From: Candidatus Gastranaerophilales bacterium
GTDB taxonomy: Bacteria; Cyanobacteriota; Vampirovibrionia; Gastranaerophilales; Gastranaerophilaceae
DNA length: 64,000 nucleotides
Direction of reading: 5' to 3'
Assembly (NCBI GenBank): GCA_910587055.1
Contig: CAJUKY010000008.1
Span: 16,066-80,065, forward strand
Part shown: positions 53,154-61,709 of the stretch, piece after piece
Layout: each line of letters opens with the position of its first letter
How positions within the stretch are numbered: the first letter of the stretch is position 1
Notes under the pieces: generated by a model
What the model saw: only the letters and a program-made list of their open reading frames with translations
Database searches by the model: none
What the model was told of the DNA's origin: nothing
Position numbers and translations under genes: made by a program

Positions 53154-55043
53154 ATGCAGACCACAGAAGACAAAAAAATAAACACAAAGTATAAAGAAAT
53201 TGTAAAAGAAGCCTTGTGTGCTTTGAATAAGAAAAATATGGCTTTAATTTTGCACGGGGTCAGCTTTCCCTCTATAAAGGGCGAAAATACAGGGTTTGGA
53301 ACCTATAATTCAAACGGTGCCAAAAAATTAATGGATTTTGCAGGAGATATGTTTAATGCAATCCAATTGGGCCCGAACGGTAAAACCAAAAAAAGCGATT
53401 CTTCACCTTATACCGGTACCGTTTTTTCACAAAACCCCTTATTTATGGATTTAGTTTCTTTAACCACAAGAGAATATGAAAACCTTTTATCTGCAGTAAC
53501 TCTGGAAAAAATCGTTAAAGAAAACCCCAATATTTATGAAAATAAAGCGGCTTACGTTTATTCAATCGAAACTTTAGACAGAGTAATGAATGAAGTTTAC
53601 GATAATTTTAATTTAAATGCTTCCGCTAAATTTAAAGAAGATTTTGAAAACTTTAAAAAAGAAAATGCTTACTGGCTTGATAACGATGCTTTATATGAAG
53701 CTTTAAGCATTGAACATAATTCAGATTACTGGCCGCAGTGGCAAAATGAGCTCGACCGTGATTTATTTTCAACATGGGACAGAAATAAAGCGGATGCGCG
53801 CATAGCTGAATTAAACGAAAAATATAAAGCCGTAATCGAAAAATATAAACTGGCTCAGTTTTTAACAGCCCTTCAAAGCGAAAAAACAAGAGAATATGCA
53901 AAATCTAAAAACTTGAAAATGATAGCGGACAGGCAGGTTGCATTCTCTGACCGTGATAATTGGGCTTATAAATCTTTATTTTTAGACGGCTGGTGCCTTG
54001 GCTGTCCTCCGGATTATTTTTCGGAAGACGGACAGGCATGGGGTTTCAGCGTTGTAGACCCAGAAAAAATGTTTAATGAAGACGGAAGTCTCGGCGAAGC
54101 GGGAAAACTTTTATACAGATTATATCTGAAAATGTTTAAAGAAAACCCTGGCGGTGTGAGAATTGACCATACCGTAGGGCTTATTGACCCATGGGTTTAT
54201 AAAAAAGGCGCGCTTCCAAAAATTGAAGAAGGGGCAGGAAGGCTTTATTCTTCACCGTTCCATCCTGAATTATCAAAATATTCAATTGCAAGATGCGAAG
54301 ATACAAATAACGGGGTAGAACCCGATAAGGAAAAATGGATAAAACAGCTTGATGACGCGCAGGTTGAAAAATACGGCAGAACGATTGAGAAAATTGTTAT
54401 AGCGGCAGCGGTTGAAGCCGGTCTTAATAAAGATGCAATTGTAGCGGAAGATTTGGGAACGCTTACTTATCCTGTTGTGCGTGTTATGGAAAAATATGCG
54501 CTTGCAGGCATGAAGCTTGTACAGTTTGTTGTAGCGGAAGAGGGCGACCATCCTTACAGATGCTGCAATATTACCGAAAATTCATGGGCAATGGTCGGAA
54601 CTCACGATAATGAGCCTATCAGAATGTGGGCGCAGTCTATGATTGGAAAACCTGAATTAACGCCGCATGTAAATAATTTAATGGATGATTTGTATGCTAA
54701 TTTTGAAAATAAAGATGAAATCAGAGAAAGACTTTACACGGATGATAAATTCTTAGCATTTTCAAAACTTGTTGAAATATTTGCCGCAAAGAATGAAAAT
54801 GTTCAGATTTTCTTTACTGATTTCTTCGGGATTAATGAAGTGTATAACCGCCCGGGTACATCAGGCGATCCTAACTGGACATTAAGACTGCCCGATAATT
54901 TTGAAGATTATTATGAAAGACATCTTGAAACAGGTGATGCTCTAAACCTTCCTTTAGCTTTAATTTACGCTATTAAGGCAAGAGGGGTTGAATTTGCCGC
55001 ACAAAACAGCGAATTAATATCAAAACTCGAATCTATAGCATAA
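53154..55043 (+). CDS. malQ: 4-alpha-glucanotransferase (amylomaltase)
   Basis: GH77 disproportionating enzyme acting on maltodextrins and glycogen-derived chains. Catalytic residues: nucleophile D338 (RIDHTVGLI), acid/base E432 (VAEDLGTLTYPVV) and D485 (GTHDNEP). The substrate region GCPPDYFSEDGQAWGFSVVD is clear. 629 residues with an additional N-terminal helical part. GGAGGAGAAGG gives a strong ribosome site. It pairs functionally with glgA at 37615. Confidence 0.95.
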   Translation: MQTTEDKKINTKYKEIVKEALCALNKKNMALILHGVSFPSIKGENTGFGTYNSNGAKKLMDFAGDMFNAIQLGPNGKTKKSDSSPYTGTVFSQNPLFMDLVSLTTREYENLLSAVTLEKIVKENPNIYENKAAYVYSIETLDRVMNEVYDNFNLNASAKFKEDFENFKKENAYWLDNDALYEALSIEHNSDYWPQWQNELDRDLFSTWDRNKADARIAELNEKYKAVIEKYKLAQFLTALQSEKTREYAKSKNLKMIADRQVAFSDRDNWAYKSLFLDGWCLGCPPDYFSEDGQAWGFSVVDPEKMFNEDGSLGEAGKLLYRLYLKMFKENPGGVRIDHTVGLIDPWVYKKGALPKIEEGAGRLYSSPFHPELSKYSIARCEDTNNGVEPDKEKWIKQLDDAQVEKYGRTIEKIVIAAAVEAGLNKDAIVAEDLGTLTYPVVRVMEKYALAGMKLVQFVVAEEGDHPYRCCNITENSWAMVGTHDNEPIRMWAQSMIGKPELTPHVNNLMDDLYANFENKDEIRERLYTDDKFLAFSKLVEIFAAKNENVQIFFTDFFGINEVYNRPGTSGDPNWTLRLPDNFEDYYERHLETGDALNLPLALIYAIKARGVEFAAQNSELISKLESIA

Positions 55044-55055
55044 GTGAATTAGAAG

Positions 55056-56399
55056 ATGAAAAAGATTATTTTTAATATTTTAGCAGTTTTCCTCCTGATA
55101 TTTTCTTTAGGGGGAAGCGCACATGCTGATTTTTCTTTCAGAGATATGGAATTAAGCTTTGTTCAAATCTCGGATACCCATATTTCAGACAGTGAAGATA
55201 CATCTTATAAGGTTTTATCAAAATCAAAAGACTTATTAAAAGATGCAATTGAGCAGGTAAATGCCTTAAAACCCGTTGATTTTGTGATGTTTACGGGGGA
55301 TATGGTTAATGAACCTTTGAAAAAATCATACAGAGATTTTTTTGTACTCTTAACAAAGCTTAAATACCCTTCTTTAAGTACATTCGGTAACCATGATATG
55401 GCGCAGATGAGCGGTTCGGAAAGCGGAGCACCTGATTATATATCAAAAAAAGAAGCTTTATCAATTATAAAAAAATGCAATCCTTTATATATGTTTGATA
55501 AAAGTTATTACGCGTTTACACCAAAGCGTGAATACCGTGTAATAGTGCTTGATACAACCATTGATGATGCAATAACCGCAAACGGCAGATTAACTGATGA
55601 ACAGGCCGAATTTTTAAAAAATGAAATTGAGGGGCATCAGGATAAAGTTATTTTGATTTTTGAGCATCATCCTGTAGTTGAGCCCTTTAAATCCGAGCAT
55701 CATAAAATTTTAAATTCAGATGCTTATATGGATATTATAAAACAGTATAAAAAAACGCCTATTGCAATATTCTCAGGCCACTACCATGCTGCGAAAATCA
55801 AACAGCAGGGAAATATCATCCACGTAAGCACGCCTTCTCTTGTAACATACCCTAACGCTTTCAGATATGTAAATATTACAAATTATAAAGACAGAACAAT
55901 CTTTAATTTTAAATATCTTGAAACAAATCTGGATGAAGTTCAAAAAGAAAGCAAGCTGAATGTTATAGCATCGGCTGCATTAAGGGGGCTTCCGAGTGAT
56001 CAGGAAACGGTTATCACAATCAGAAAATCAAGAGATAATAATAATGATTATAAAGAAGAAGCGCCGAAAACAATAAAAGAAGACAAACAAATTCAAAAAG
56101 AACAAAAAGAAATACAAAAACAGGAAGCTGCAGCGCAGAAAGCAGCCGAAAAAGAAGCCAGAGCGCTTGAAAGGACAAAAGCAAAAGAGGCCCTAAAGCA
56201 AGAAAAACTTGAAAATGAACAGTTAAAGCGTGAAATGGAGCTGCAGGCAAAAGAAACAAGGGAAAAAGATGCCCTTCAAAAGAAAGAATTAAAACAGGCG
56301 CAAAAAGAAGCAAAAAGGCTTGAAAAAGAGCGCGATAGAGCCTTGAAGGAAGATTTAAAGAAGCAAAATAAAATTAATGAGGAAGTGCAAGAAAATTAA
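55056..56399 (+). CDS. Secreted metallophosphoesterase with a charged C-terminal coiled coil
   Basis: 447 residues. Signal peptide ends in AHA near residue 24. Calcineurin-like phosphoesterase motifs: QISDTHISD, FTGDMVNEP, FGNHDMA, FEHHPVVE and SGHYHAAKI, which are the metal-binding positions of two metals. From residue 325 a long Lys/Glu/Ala/Gln-rich helix follows. It starts 12 bp after malQ and ends 2 bp before an MBL-fold gene. Substrate unknown. Confidence 0.9.
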   Translation: MKKIIFNILAVFLLIFSLGGSAHADFSFRDMELSFVQISDTHISDSEDTSYKVLSKSKDLLKDAIEQVNALKPVDFVMFTGDMVNEPLKKSYRDFFVLLTKLKYPSLSTFGNHDMAQMSGSESGAPDYISKKEALSIIKKCNPLYMFDKSYYAFTPKREYRVIVLDTTIDDAITANGRLTDEQAEFLKNEIEGHQDKVILIFEHHPVVEPFKSEHHKILNSDAYMDIIKQYKKTPIAIFSGHYHAAKIKQQGNIIHVSTPSLVTYPNAFRYVNITNYKDRTIFNFKYLETNLDEVQKESKLNVIASAALRGLPSDQETVITIRKSRDNNNDYKEEAPKTIKEDKQIQKEQKEIQKQEAAAQKAAEKEARALERTKAKEALKQEKLENEQLKREMELQAKETREKDALQKKELKQAQKEAKRLEKERDRALKEDLKKQNKINEEVQEN

Positions 56400-56401
56400 A
56401 A

Positions 56402-57328
56402 ATGCAGGAAATTAAGGTAAAATTCAGAGGGGTGCGCGGTTCGCACCCGACAGCGAAACAAAGCCATTTAAAATATGGCGGAAATACAAGCTGTGTTGAA
56501 GTTTGGGCAGGCGGACATCTTATTATTTTGGATGCGGGCACAGGGATTATTGATTTGAGCCGCGATTTGCAGAAAGAGCATATTTTATCAGGCACGGATT
56601 TATATTCAAGAGCCCCGATAAATGCCACATTGATTTTGAGTCATATTCATCAGGATCATATACAGGGGCTTCAATTTTTCTCTCCGCTTTTTATACCGAC
56701 TACAACACTTGATGTTTACGGGCTTTCTCATCCTTCAAAAAGTCTGAAAGAAAACCTTACGGAAGTCTTGTTTGAGCGGGTTTTTCCTTTGACATATGAT
56801 GAAATACCGTCTAATTTTAATATCCATGATTTTCAAATGAAAAATGCTCTTGTTATCAAGCCGGACGGCAAAAAGGAATTTATAAAGCTTGCAGAATTTA
56901 ATATTGAAGACCATAATGAGGATGTTATAATTTCTGCCTATAAAACAACCGCACACCCCAAAGACGGTTCTTTGAGCATTAAAATTCAATATAAAGGCAA
57001 AACCCTCGTTTATGCAACGGATAAAGAAAGCTATATAGGGTGTGATAAAAAATTTATCGAATTTGCCCATGGTGCGGATGTTTTAATCCATGATGCCCAG
57101 TATACTCATCAGGATTATATTTCGCCGATTTTACCGAAACAGGGTTTCGGACACTCTACCTTTAATATGGCGCTTGAAACCGCAAAATTTGCCAAAGCAA
57201 AAAAACTCTTTTTCTTCCATTATGACCCGAATTATGATGACGGGATTCTTGATATGCTTGAAAAAGAATTCGGCGCACTTAATTGCGGGGCAGAATTTGC
57301 CAAAGAAAATCTGGAAATTAATATATAA
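56402..57328 (+). CDS. Metallo-beta-lactamase-fold hydrolase
   Basis: 308 residues with LILDAGTG, the metal motif H81-I-H83-Q-D85-H86 (HxHxDH type), KTTAHPKDGSLSIKI, VYATDKESYIG, HDAQYTHQDYI and FFHYDPNYDD (later His ligands). The N-terminal KFRGVRGSHPT and KYGGNTSCVEV are like cyclic-nucleotide phosphodiesterase-type MBL proteins. It lacks a signal peptide, so it is cytosolic. Its ATG is 2 bp after the preceding stop. Confidence 0.9.
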   Translation: MQEIKVKFRGVRGSHPTAKQSHLKYGGNTSCVEVWAGGHLIILDAGTGIIDLSRDLQKEHILSGTDLYSRAPINATLILSHIHQDHIQGLQFFSPLFIPTTTLDVYGLSHPSKSLKENLTEVLFERVFPLTYDEIPSNFNIHDFQMKNALVIKPDGKKEFIKLAEFNIEDHNEDVIISAYKTTAHPKDGSLSIKIQYKGKTLVYATDKESYIGCDKKFIEFAHGADVLIHDAQYTHQDYISPILPKQGFGHSTFNMALETAKFAKAKKLFFFHYDPNYDDGILDMLEKEFGALNCGAEFAKENLEINI

Positions 57329-57331
57329 TAT

Positions 57332-57952
57332 ATGAAGAAATTAATTTTGTTAATTTTGTGTTTCGCGGCATTCTTGTCTTTTGTTAATCTTCCTGCACGG
57401 GCGGATTTAAACGAAGTTTCAATAACTCCTCCCGTTGATGCTGCAAAAAATGCAAACTGGCACAACAGGCGCGGAGCAAATTATTTTAAAGAACAGGATT
57501 ATTTTGCCGCGCTTAAAGAATTTAAAATGGCAATTGCCCTGAATCCCAATTCCCAGTCAACCGCCGTTTATTACAATAATTTAGGCAAAGTGTATCTTAT
57601 TTTTGGGGAAATTCAAAGGGGCAGAAATTTGACGCGTGCGGATGCTGATTTTACTTTGATGGCGCAAACCTGCTTTGAGCGTGCAATTCAGCTTGATTGC
57701 ATGAAATTTGAATATTATAAAAATCTTGTCCGCAGTTATGAACTTTTAGGGATTACCTCTTCCAAGAAGGCGTTTTTGCTGAAAAATTTAAATGTAAATC
57801 CTTTTAATGCAATAATCATAGGGATAATTTATGCTAAAGAGGGCAATATTGTTCCTGCGCGCGGAATTTTGGAGCAATTTGTTATAAAAAACCCTGATTT
57901 AATCATTACAAATGATGTTAAAAAATTTCTTCAGCTTCTTGAAACACTGTAA
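57332..57952 (+). CDS. Secreted TPR protein
   Basis: 206 residues. Signal peptide ends in ARA near residue 23, followed by two or three TPR units (NRRGANYFKEQDYFAALKEF, then YNNLGKVYLIFGEIQRG). The rest is helical with weaker repeat periodicity. It starts 3 bp after the MBL gene and ends 14 bp before the convergent purA, so it closes an operon of malQ to here. Function unknown. Confidence 0.8.
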   Translation: MKKLILLILCFAAFLSFVNLPARADLNEVSITPPVDAAKNANWHNRRGANYFKEQDYFAALKEFKMAIALNPNSQSTAVYYNNLGKVYLIFGEIQRGRNLTRADADFTLMAQTCFERAIQLDCMKFEYYKNLVRSYELLGITSSKKAFLLKNLNVNPFNAIIIGIIYAKEGNIVPARGILEQFVIKNPDLIITNDVKKFLQLLETL

Positions 57953-57966
57953 AGGGCATTTCAGTG

Positions 57967-59259
57967 CTATTTTATAAACATTGTCTGTGTGCGGTCTGCG
58001 CCGGTGCTTACGATTTTTATCGGCGCGCCCATTACTTCTTCAAGGCGTTTAAGGTAGATTTTTGCTTCATTCGGGAGTTTATCAAACTCTTTAATATCTC
58101 CCGTGGGGCTCATCCAGCCTTTAAATGTTTCATATACAGGTTCAAAATCCTTGTGGGTGTAGACATTTGTCGGGTAATATTCCGTAATTTCGCCTGTGAG
58201 CTTGTTTTTATAGGCTGTGCAAAGTTTGATTTCCGGGAATGTATCAAAAACATCAAGTTTTGTGAGTGCAACGGATGAAATTCCTCCTACAAGCACGCTG
58301 TATTTGGCTATGACGGCATCAAACCAGCCGCAACGCCTAGGTCTGCCTGTTGTAGCTCCGAATTCAGCGCCGATATCCTGAATTTTTCTGCCTGTTTCAT
58401 CGGTTAATTCGGTTACGAAAGGTCCTTCGCCGACACGTGTAATATAGGCTTTAAATACGCCTATAACCTCTTTTATGGTCAAAGGTCCCATTGAAGCGCC
58501 TACCCCCGCGCCGCCACCAACAGGGTTTGAGCTTGTAACATAAGGATATGTGCCATAATCAATATCTAAAAGCACGCCCTGAGCGCCTTCAAAAAGAATT
58601 GTTCTGTTTCTTTTGGCATCATCAAGCACCTTTTGCCACTCAAAACAAACATAAGGCGCGAAAATTTCACGGTATTTTCTGCAAATTTCAAGTACTTCAT
58701 CTTTTGTATAAGTTTTAAGATTGTAAACTTTTTCAAGCATCTTGTTTTTTTGCGGTAAAATCACATCCAGCTTGGTTTTTAAGGTTTCTTCATTAAATAA
58801 ATCTTCCACGCGGAAGCCGATACGGGCGTATTTATCAGTGTATGTGGGGCCAATACCTTTTTTTGTGGTGCCTATCTTATTTGCACCGAGGCTGTTTTCA
58901 GAGTATCCGTCGATTTCCGTGTGCCAGGGCATTGTAATATGCGCCAGAGGGTTGATTTTTAAGGCTTTTTTGAAACGCTCTATTGGAATTCCTTCCGCAA
59001 TTAATTCATCCAGCTCTTTTTTAAAATCATCAGGCTTAATTACTACTCCCGCGCCTAAAAAGCAGATTTTATTTTCATATAAAATTCCTGACGGGATAAG
59101 GTGAAATTTATATTTTTTATTGTTGTAAACCACTGTATGGCCTGCATTTGAGCCCCCCTGATATCTTATTACAACATCGGCATTTTCTGCCAGAAGGTCT
59201 GTAATCTTTGCTTTGCCTTCATCACCGAACTGTGCGCCTACAACTACCGTATTTTCCAC
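57967..59259 (-). CDS. purA: Adenylosuccinate synthetase
   Basis: Makes adenylosuccinate from IMP and Asp with GTP, the first step of AMP synthesis. 430 residues with VVVGAQFGDEGKAKITD, the GSNAGHTVV motif, KKGIGPTYTDKYAR and the GVGASMGPLT/GRPRRCGWFDAV regions. Two residues of the usual GAQWGDEGKGK motif differ (W to F and the second G to A). The GTG start has GAGGAA about 6 nt upstream. It is divergent to cysS with an 83-bp gap. Confidence 0.95.
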   Translation of the reverse strand: MENTVVVGAQFGDEGKAKITDLLAENADVVIRYQGGSNAGHTVVYNNKKYKFHLIPSGILYENKICFLGAGVVIKPDDFKKELDELIAEGIPIERFKKALKINPLAHITMPWHTEIDGYSENSLGANKIGTTKKGIGPTYTDKYARIGFRVEDLFNEETLKTKLDVILPQKNKMLEKVYNLKTYTKDEVLEICRKYREIFAPYVCFEWQKVLDDAKRNRTILFEGAQGVLLDIDYGTYPYVTSSNPVGGGAGVGASMGPLTIKEVIGVFKAYITRVGEGPFVTELTDETGRKIQDIGAEFGATTGRPRRCGWFDAVIAKYSVLVGGISSVALTKLDVFDTFPEIKLCTAYKNKLTGEITEYYPTNVYTHKDFEPVYETFKGWMSPTGDIKEFDKLPNEAKIYLKRLEEVMGAPIKIVSTGADRTQTMFIK

Positions 59260-59306
59260 GTCTTCCTCGTCTTTCCGTTGTCTTTTTGATTTATTCCGAC
59301 CTAGCT

Positions 59307-59336
59307 ATTTTACTATAAAAACATTTGTAGTAAAAT
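59307..59336. promoter_or_regulatory. Symmetrical divergent promoter of purA and cysS
   Basis: ATTTTACTA (59307-59315) and TAGTAAAAT (59328-59336) are perfect inverted repeats. Read in either direction TTTACT, 16 nt and TAAAAT make a -35/-10 pair, so each arm serves as -10 for one gene and -35 for the other. In the cysS direction the TAAAAT ends 6 nt before the ATG. Confidence 0.5.
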
Positions 59337-59342
59337 CAAGGT

Positions 59343-60797
59343 ATGTTAAAACTTTTTAATACACTGACTAAAAAATTAGAGGAATTTAAGCCGTTAAACG
59401 GCAATGACGTAAAAATGTATGTTTGCGGGCCGACAGTCTATGATAAGGCACATTTAGGGCATGCAAGATGTTATATTACATGGGATGTTTTGTATCGTTA
59501 TTTAAAGTTTTTGTCATATAACGTTACATATTGCAGAAACGTAACGGATGTGGATGATAAAATCCTGAAAAAAGCTGATACACAGGGGGTTTTGCCTGAT
59601 GATATCGCAAAAGAATTTTATCAAAGTTTTAAAAATTCACTTATGGGGCTTAATGCCTTAAAGCCTGATATAGAGCCGTTTGCAACCAAAACAATCGGGG
59701 AAATGATTGCTATGGTTAAAAAATTAATAGAAAACGGCTATGCTTACGAAGCAGACGGGGATGTGTATTTTGAAGTAGCCAAATACCGCCGCTACGGTGA
59801 GCTTTCAGGGCAGCCGATTGATGATTTAATGGCTGGAGCAAGAGTTGAAAATGACCCTAAAAAGCATTCTCCGCTTGATTTTGCACTCTGGAAAAAGGAC
59901 GAAAAGCACGGGTATAAAAGCCCCTGGGGTTTAGGGCGTCCGGGCTGGCATATTGAATGTTCTGCCATGAGCAAAAAACATCTTGGCGAAACCCTTGATA
60001 TACACGCCGGTGGGGCAGATTTGCAGTTTCCGCATCATGAAAACGAGCGTGCACAGAGCGAGTGTGCAAACGGGTGCGAATTTGTGAAATACTGGCTGCA
60101 CAACGGTTTTGTGACTATTAATAAAGAAAAAATGTCAAAATCTCTGGGAAATTTCCTTACGATTGATGATGTTTTAAAGGTTTATAATTCAAATGCCATA
60201 AGGTTTTTCATACTTACAAATCATTACAGGATGCCCGTTGAATTTAATGATGAGGCGCTTAATGCGGCAAATAACGGAGCTAAAAGGCTTATAAACAGCG
60301 TAAAAGACTTTGATGATACTGATTTTAAGGGATTGGAACCTGATAATGAGGCTGTAGAAGCTTTTAAAGAGGCCATGGATGATGATTTAAATACGTCAAA
60401 GGCTCTTGCCGTACTGTTTTCTCTTGTTGATAAACTTAAAAAAGCACTTGCTGAAAGCGATTTGGATGTTAAAGACGCTGTAAAAACTGATAAAGCAAGG
60501 GTTTTAGCTTATACAATAATTACTCTCGGTTCCGTTCTCGGGTTTGATTTCAGTCTGAAAGACAAGAAGGAACTGAATGATGAGGATTTAAAGGCGTTGA
60601 TTTTGCCGCTTTATAAAGAATTTGGTGCGGATAGTTCAATGGCGCCAAAAGCCTTGTTGGATAAGCTTTTAGAGGATAGGAAACTTGCAAGAGCAAATAA
60701 AGACTGGGCAAAATCAGATTTAATACGCGATAAGCTTCTTTCTGTCGGGATTTTAGTTAAAGATTCAAAAGACGGCTCAAGCTGGGAATTAAAATAA
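59343..60797 (+). CDS. cysS: Cysteine--tRNA ligase
   Basis: Class I synthetase. VCGPTVYDKAHLGHAR carries a Cys (C28) of the zinc site and HLGH (residues 37-40) as the HIGH motif; KEKMSKSLGN is the KMSKS loop near 263. GWHIECSAMS and GGADLQFPHHENE are the usual zinc and cysteine pocket segments. The DALR-like C-terminal helices complete 484 residues. There is no clear Shine-Dalgarno, and the likely -10 lies just 6 nt before the ATG, so the mRNA may be almost leaderless. Confidence 0.96.
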   Translation: MLKLFNTLTKKLEEFKPLNGNDVKMYVCGPTVYDKAHLGHARCYITWDVLYRYLKFLSYNVTYCRNVTDVDDKILKKADTQGVLPDDIAKEFYQSFKNSLMGLNALKPDIEPFATKTIGEMIAMVKKLIENGYAYEADGDVYFEVAKYRRYGELSGQPIDDLMAGARVENDPKKHSPLDFALWKKDEKHGYKSPWGLGRPGWHIECSAMSKKHLGETLDIHAGGADLQFPHHENERAQSECANGCEFVKYWLHNGFVTINKEKMSKSLGNFLTIDDVLKVYNSNAIRFFILTNHYRMPVEFNDEALNAANNGAKRLINSVKDFDDTDFKGLEPDNEAVEAFKEAMDDDLNTSKALAVLFSLVDKLKKALAESDLDVKDAVKTDKARVLAYTIITLGSVLGFDFSLKDKKELNDEDLKALILPLYKEFGADSSMAPKALLDKLLEDRKLARANKDWAKSDLIRDKLLSVGILVKDSKDGSSWELK

Positions 60798-60808
60798 AAG
60801 GCGGTAAA

Positions 60809-61639
60809 ATGGCTTTAGGAAAGCTTTTTATAGTATCTACACCTATCGGAAACCTTTCCGATATTACTTTTCGAGCCGTTGAAACTTTGAAAAGTATTGA
60901 TATTATTGCCTGTGAGGATACACGGAATACAAAAATTCTGTGTGAAAAATATGATATTTTAACTCCTTTGATGAGCTATCATAAATTTTCCGAGGCACAA
61001 AAAACGGCTGTATTGCTTGACAGGCTGAAAGCCGGTGAGAGCGCAGCTTTAGTGTCTGATGCGGGAACTCCCTTGATATCCGATCCCGGCGTGAAACTTG
61101 TTGAGAGTGCCCGCGAAGCAGGAATTAATATAATACCCGTCGTTGGCGCATGTGCAGTTACGGCGTTATTATCCTCAATACCCAGACAGGATGAGAGTTT
61201 TAAGTTTATCGGTTTTTTGCCGCGTGTTGAGGTACAAATTGTAAATCTTGTAAAAGCAAACAGGGGTGAAAATTTAGTATTTTATGAAAGTCCTAATCGC
61301 CTTATGGAAACGCTTTTAGCTATTTCTAAAACTCGGAAGGGCCGTAAAATCGCTATCGGCCGCGAATTAACAAAGAAATTTGAAGAAATCAAGGTTGATA
61401 CGGTTGAAAACCTTATTGAATACTATAAAAACAACGTTTTAAAAGGTGAAATCGCCTGCATGCTCTATGCTTTAGAGGATTTTGACAGCGGAAATGATGA
61501 TATTTCAGATAAAATTAAGGTGTTAAAGGGGCTGAAACTTTCTGATAAAGATATTGCCGGCGTTATAAATTCTCTGTACGGCTTGCCGCGCAATAAAATT
61601 AAGGAAATTTTGCTTGCAGGCAAACAGGAAAGCAAATAA
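60809..61639 (+). CDS. rsmI: 16S rRNA 2'-O-ribose C1402 methyltransferase
   Basis: Tetrapyrrole-methylase-fold enzyme that methylates C1402 of 16S rRNA. STPIGNLSDITFRAVETL, CEDTRNTKIL, SDAGTPLISDPG and YESPNRL are the expected motifs, and the length of 276 is normal. It follows cysS by 11 bp. The C-terminal helix-turn-helix part (LKLSDKDIAGVINSLYGLPR) is the family's DNA-binding-like tail. Confidence 0.95.
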   Translation: MALGKLFIVSTPIGNLSDITFRAVETLKSIDIIACEDTRNTKILCEKYDILTPLMSYHKFSEAQKTAVLLDRLKAGESAALVSDAGTPLISDPGVKLVESAREAGINIIPVVGACAVTALLSSIPRQDESFKFIGFLPRVEVQIVNLVKANRGENLVFYESPNRLMETLLAISKTRKGRKIAIGRELTKKFEEIKVDTVENLIEYYKNNVLKGEIACMLYALEDFDSGNDDISDKIKVLKGLKLSDKDIAGVINSLYGLPRNKIKEILLAGKQESK

Positions 61640-61652
61640 CATAATTTAATGA

Positions 61653-61695
61653 ATTAAAGCCTGCCAAGATTTATAGCAGGCTTTAATATTTTTAT
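61653..61695. terminator. Bidirectional terminator between rsmI and alaS
   Basis: TTAAAGCCTGC (61654-61664) and GCAGGCTTTAA (61676-61686) form an 11-bp perfect stem with an 11-nt loop, followed by TATTTTTAT. It ends the rsmI transcript and can act on the convergent alaS. Confidence 0.8.
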
Positions 61696-61709
61696 TATAA
61701 TTTGAAGAA

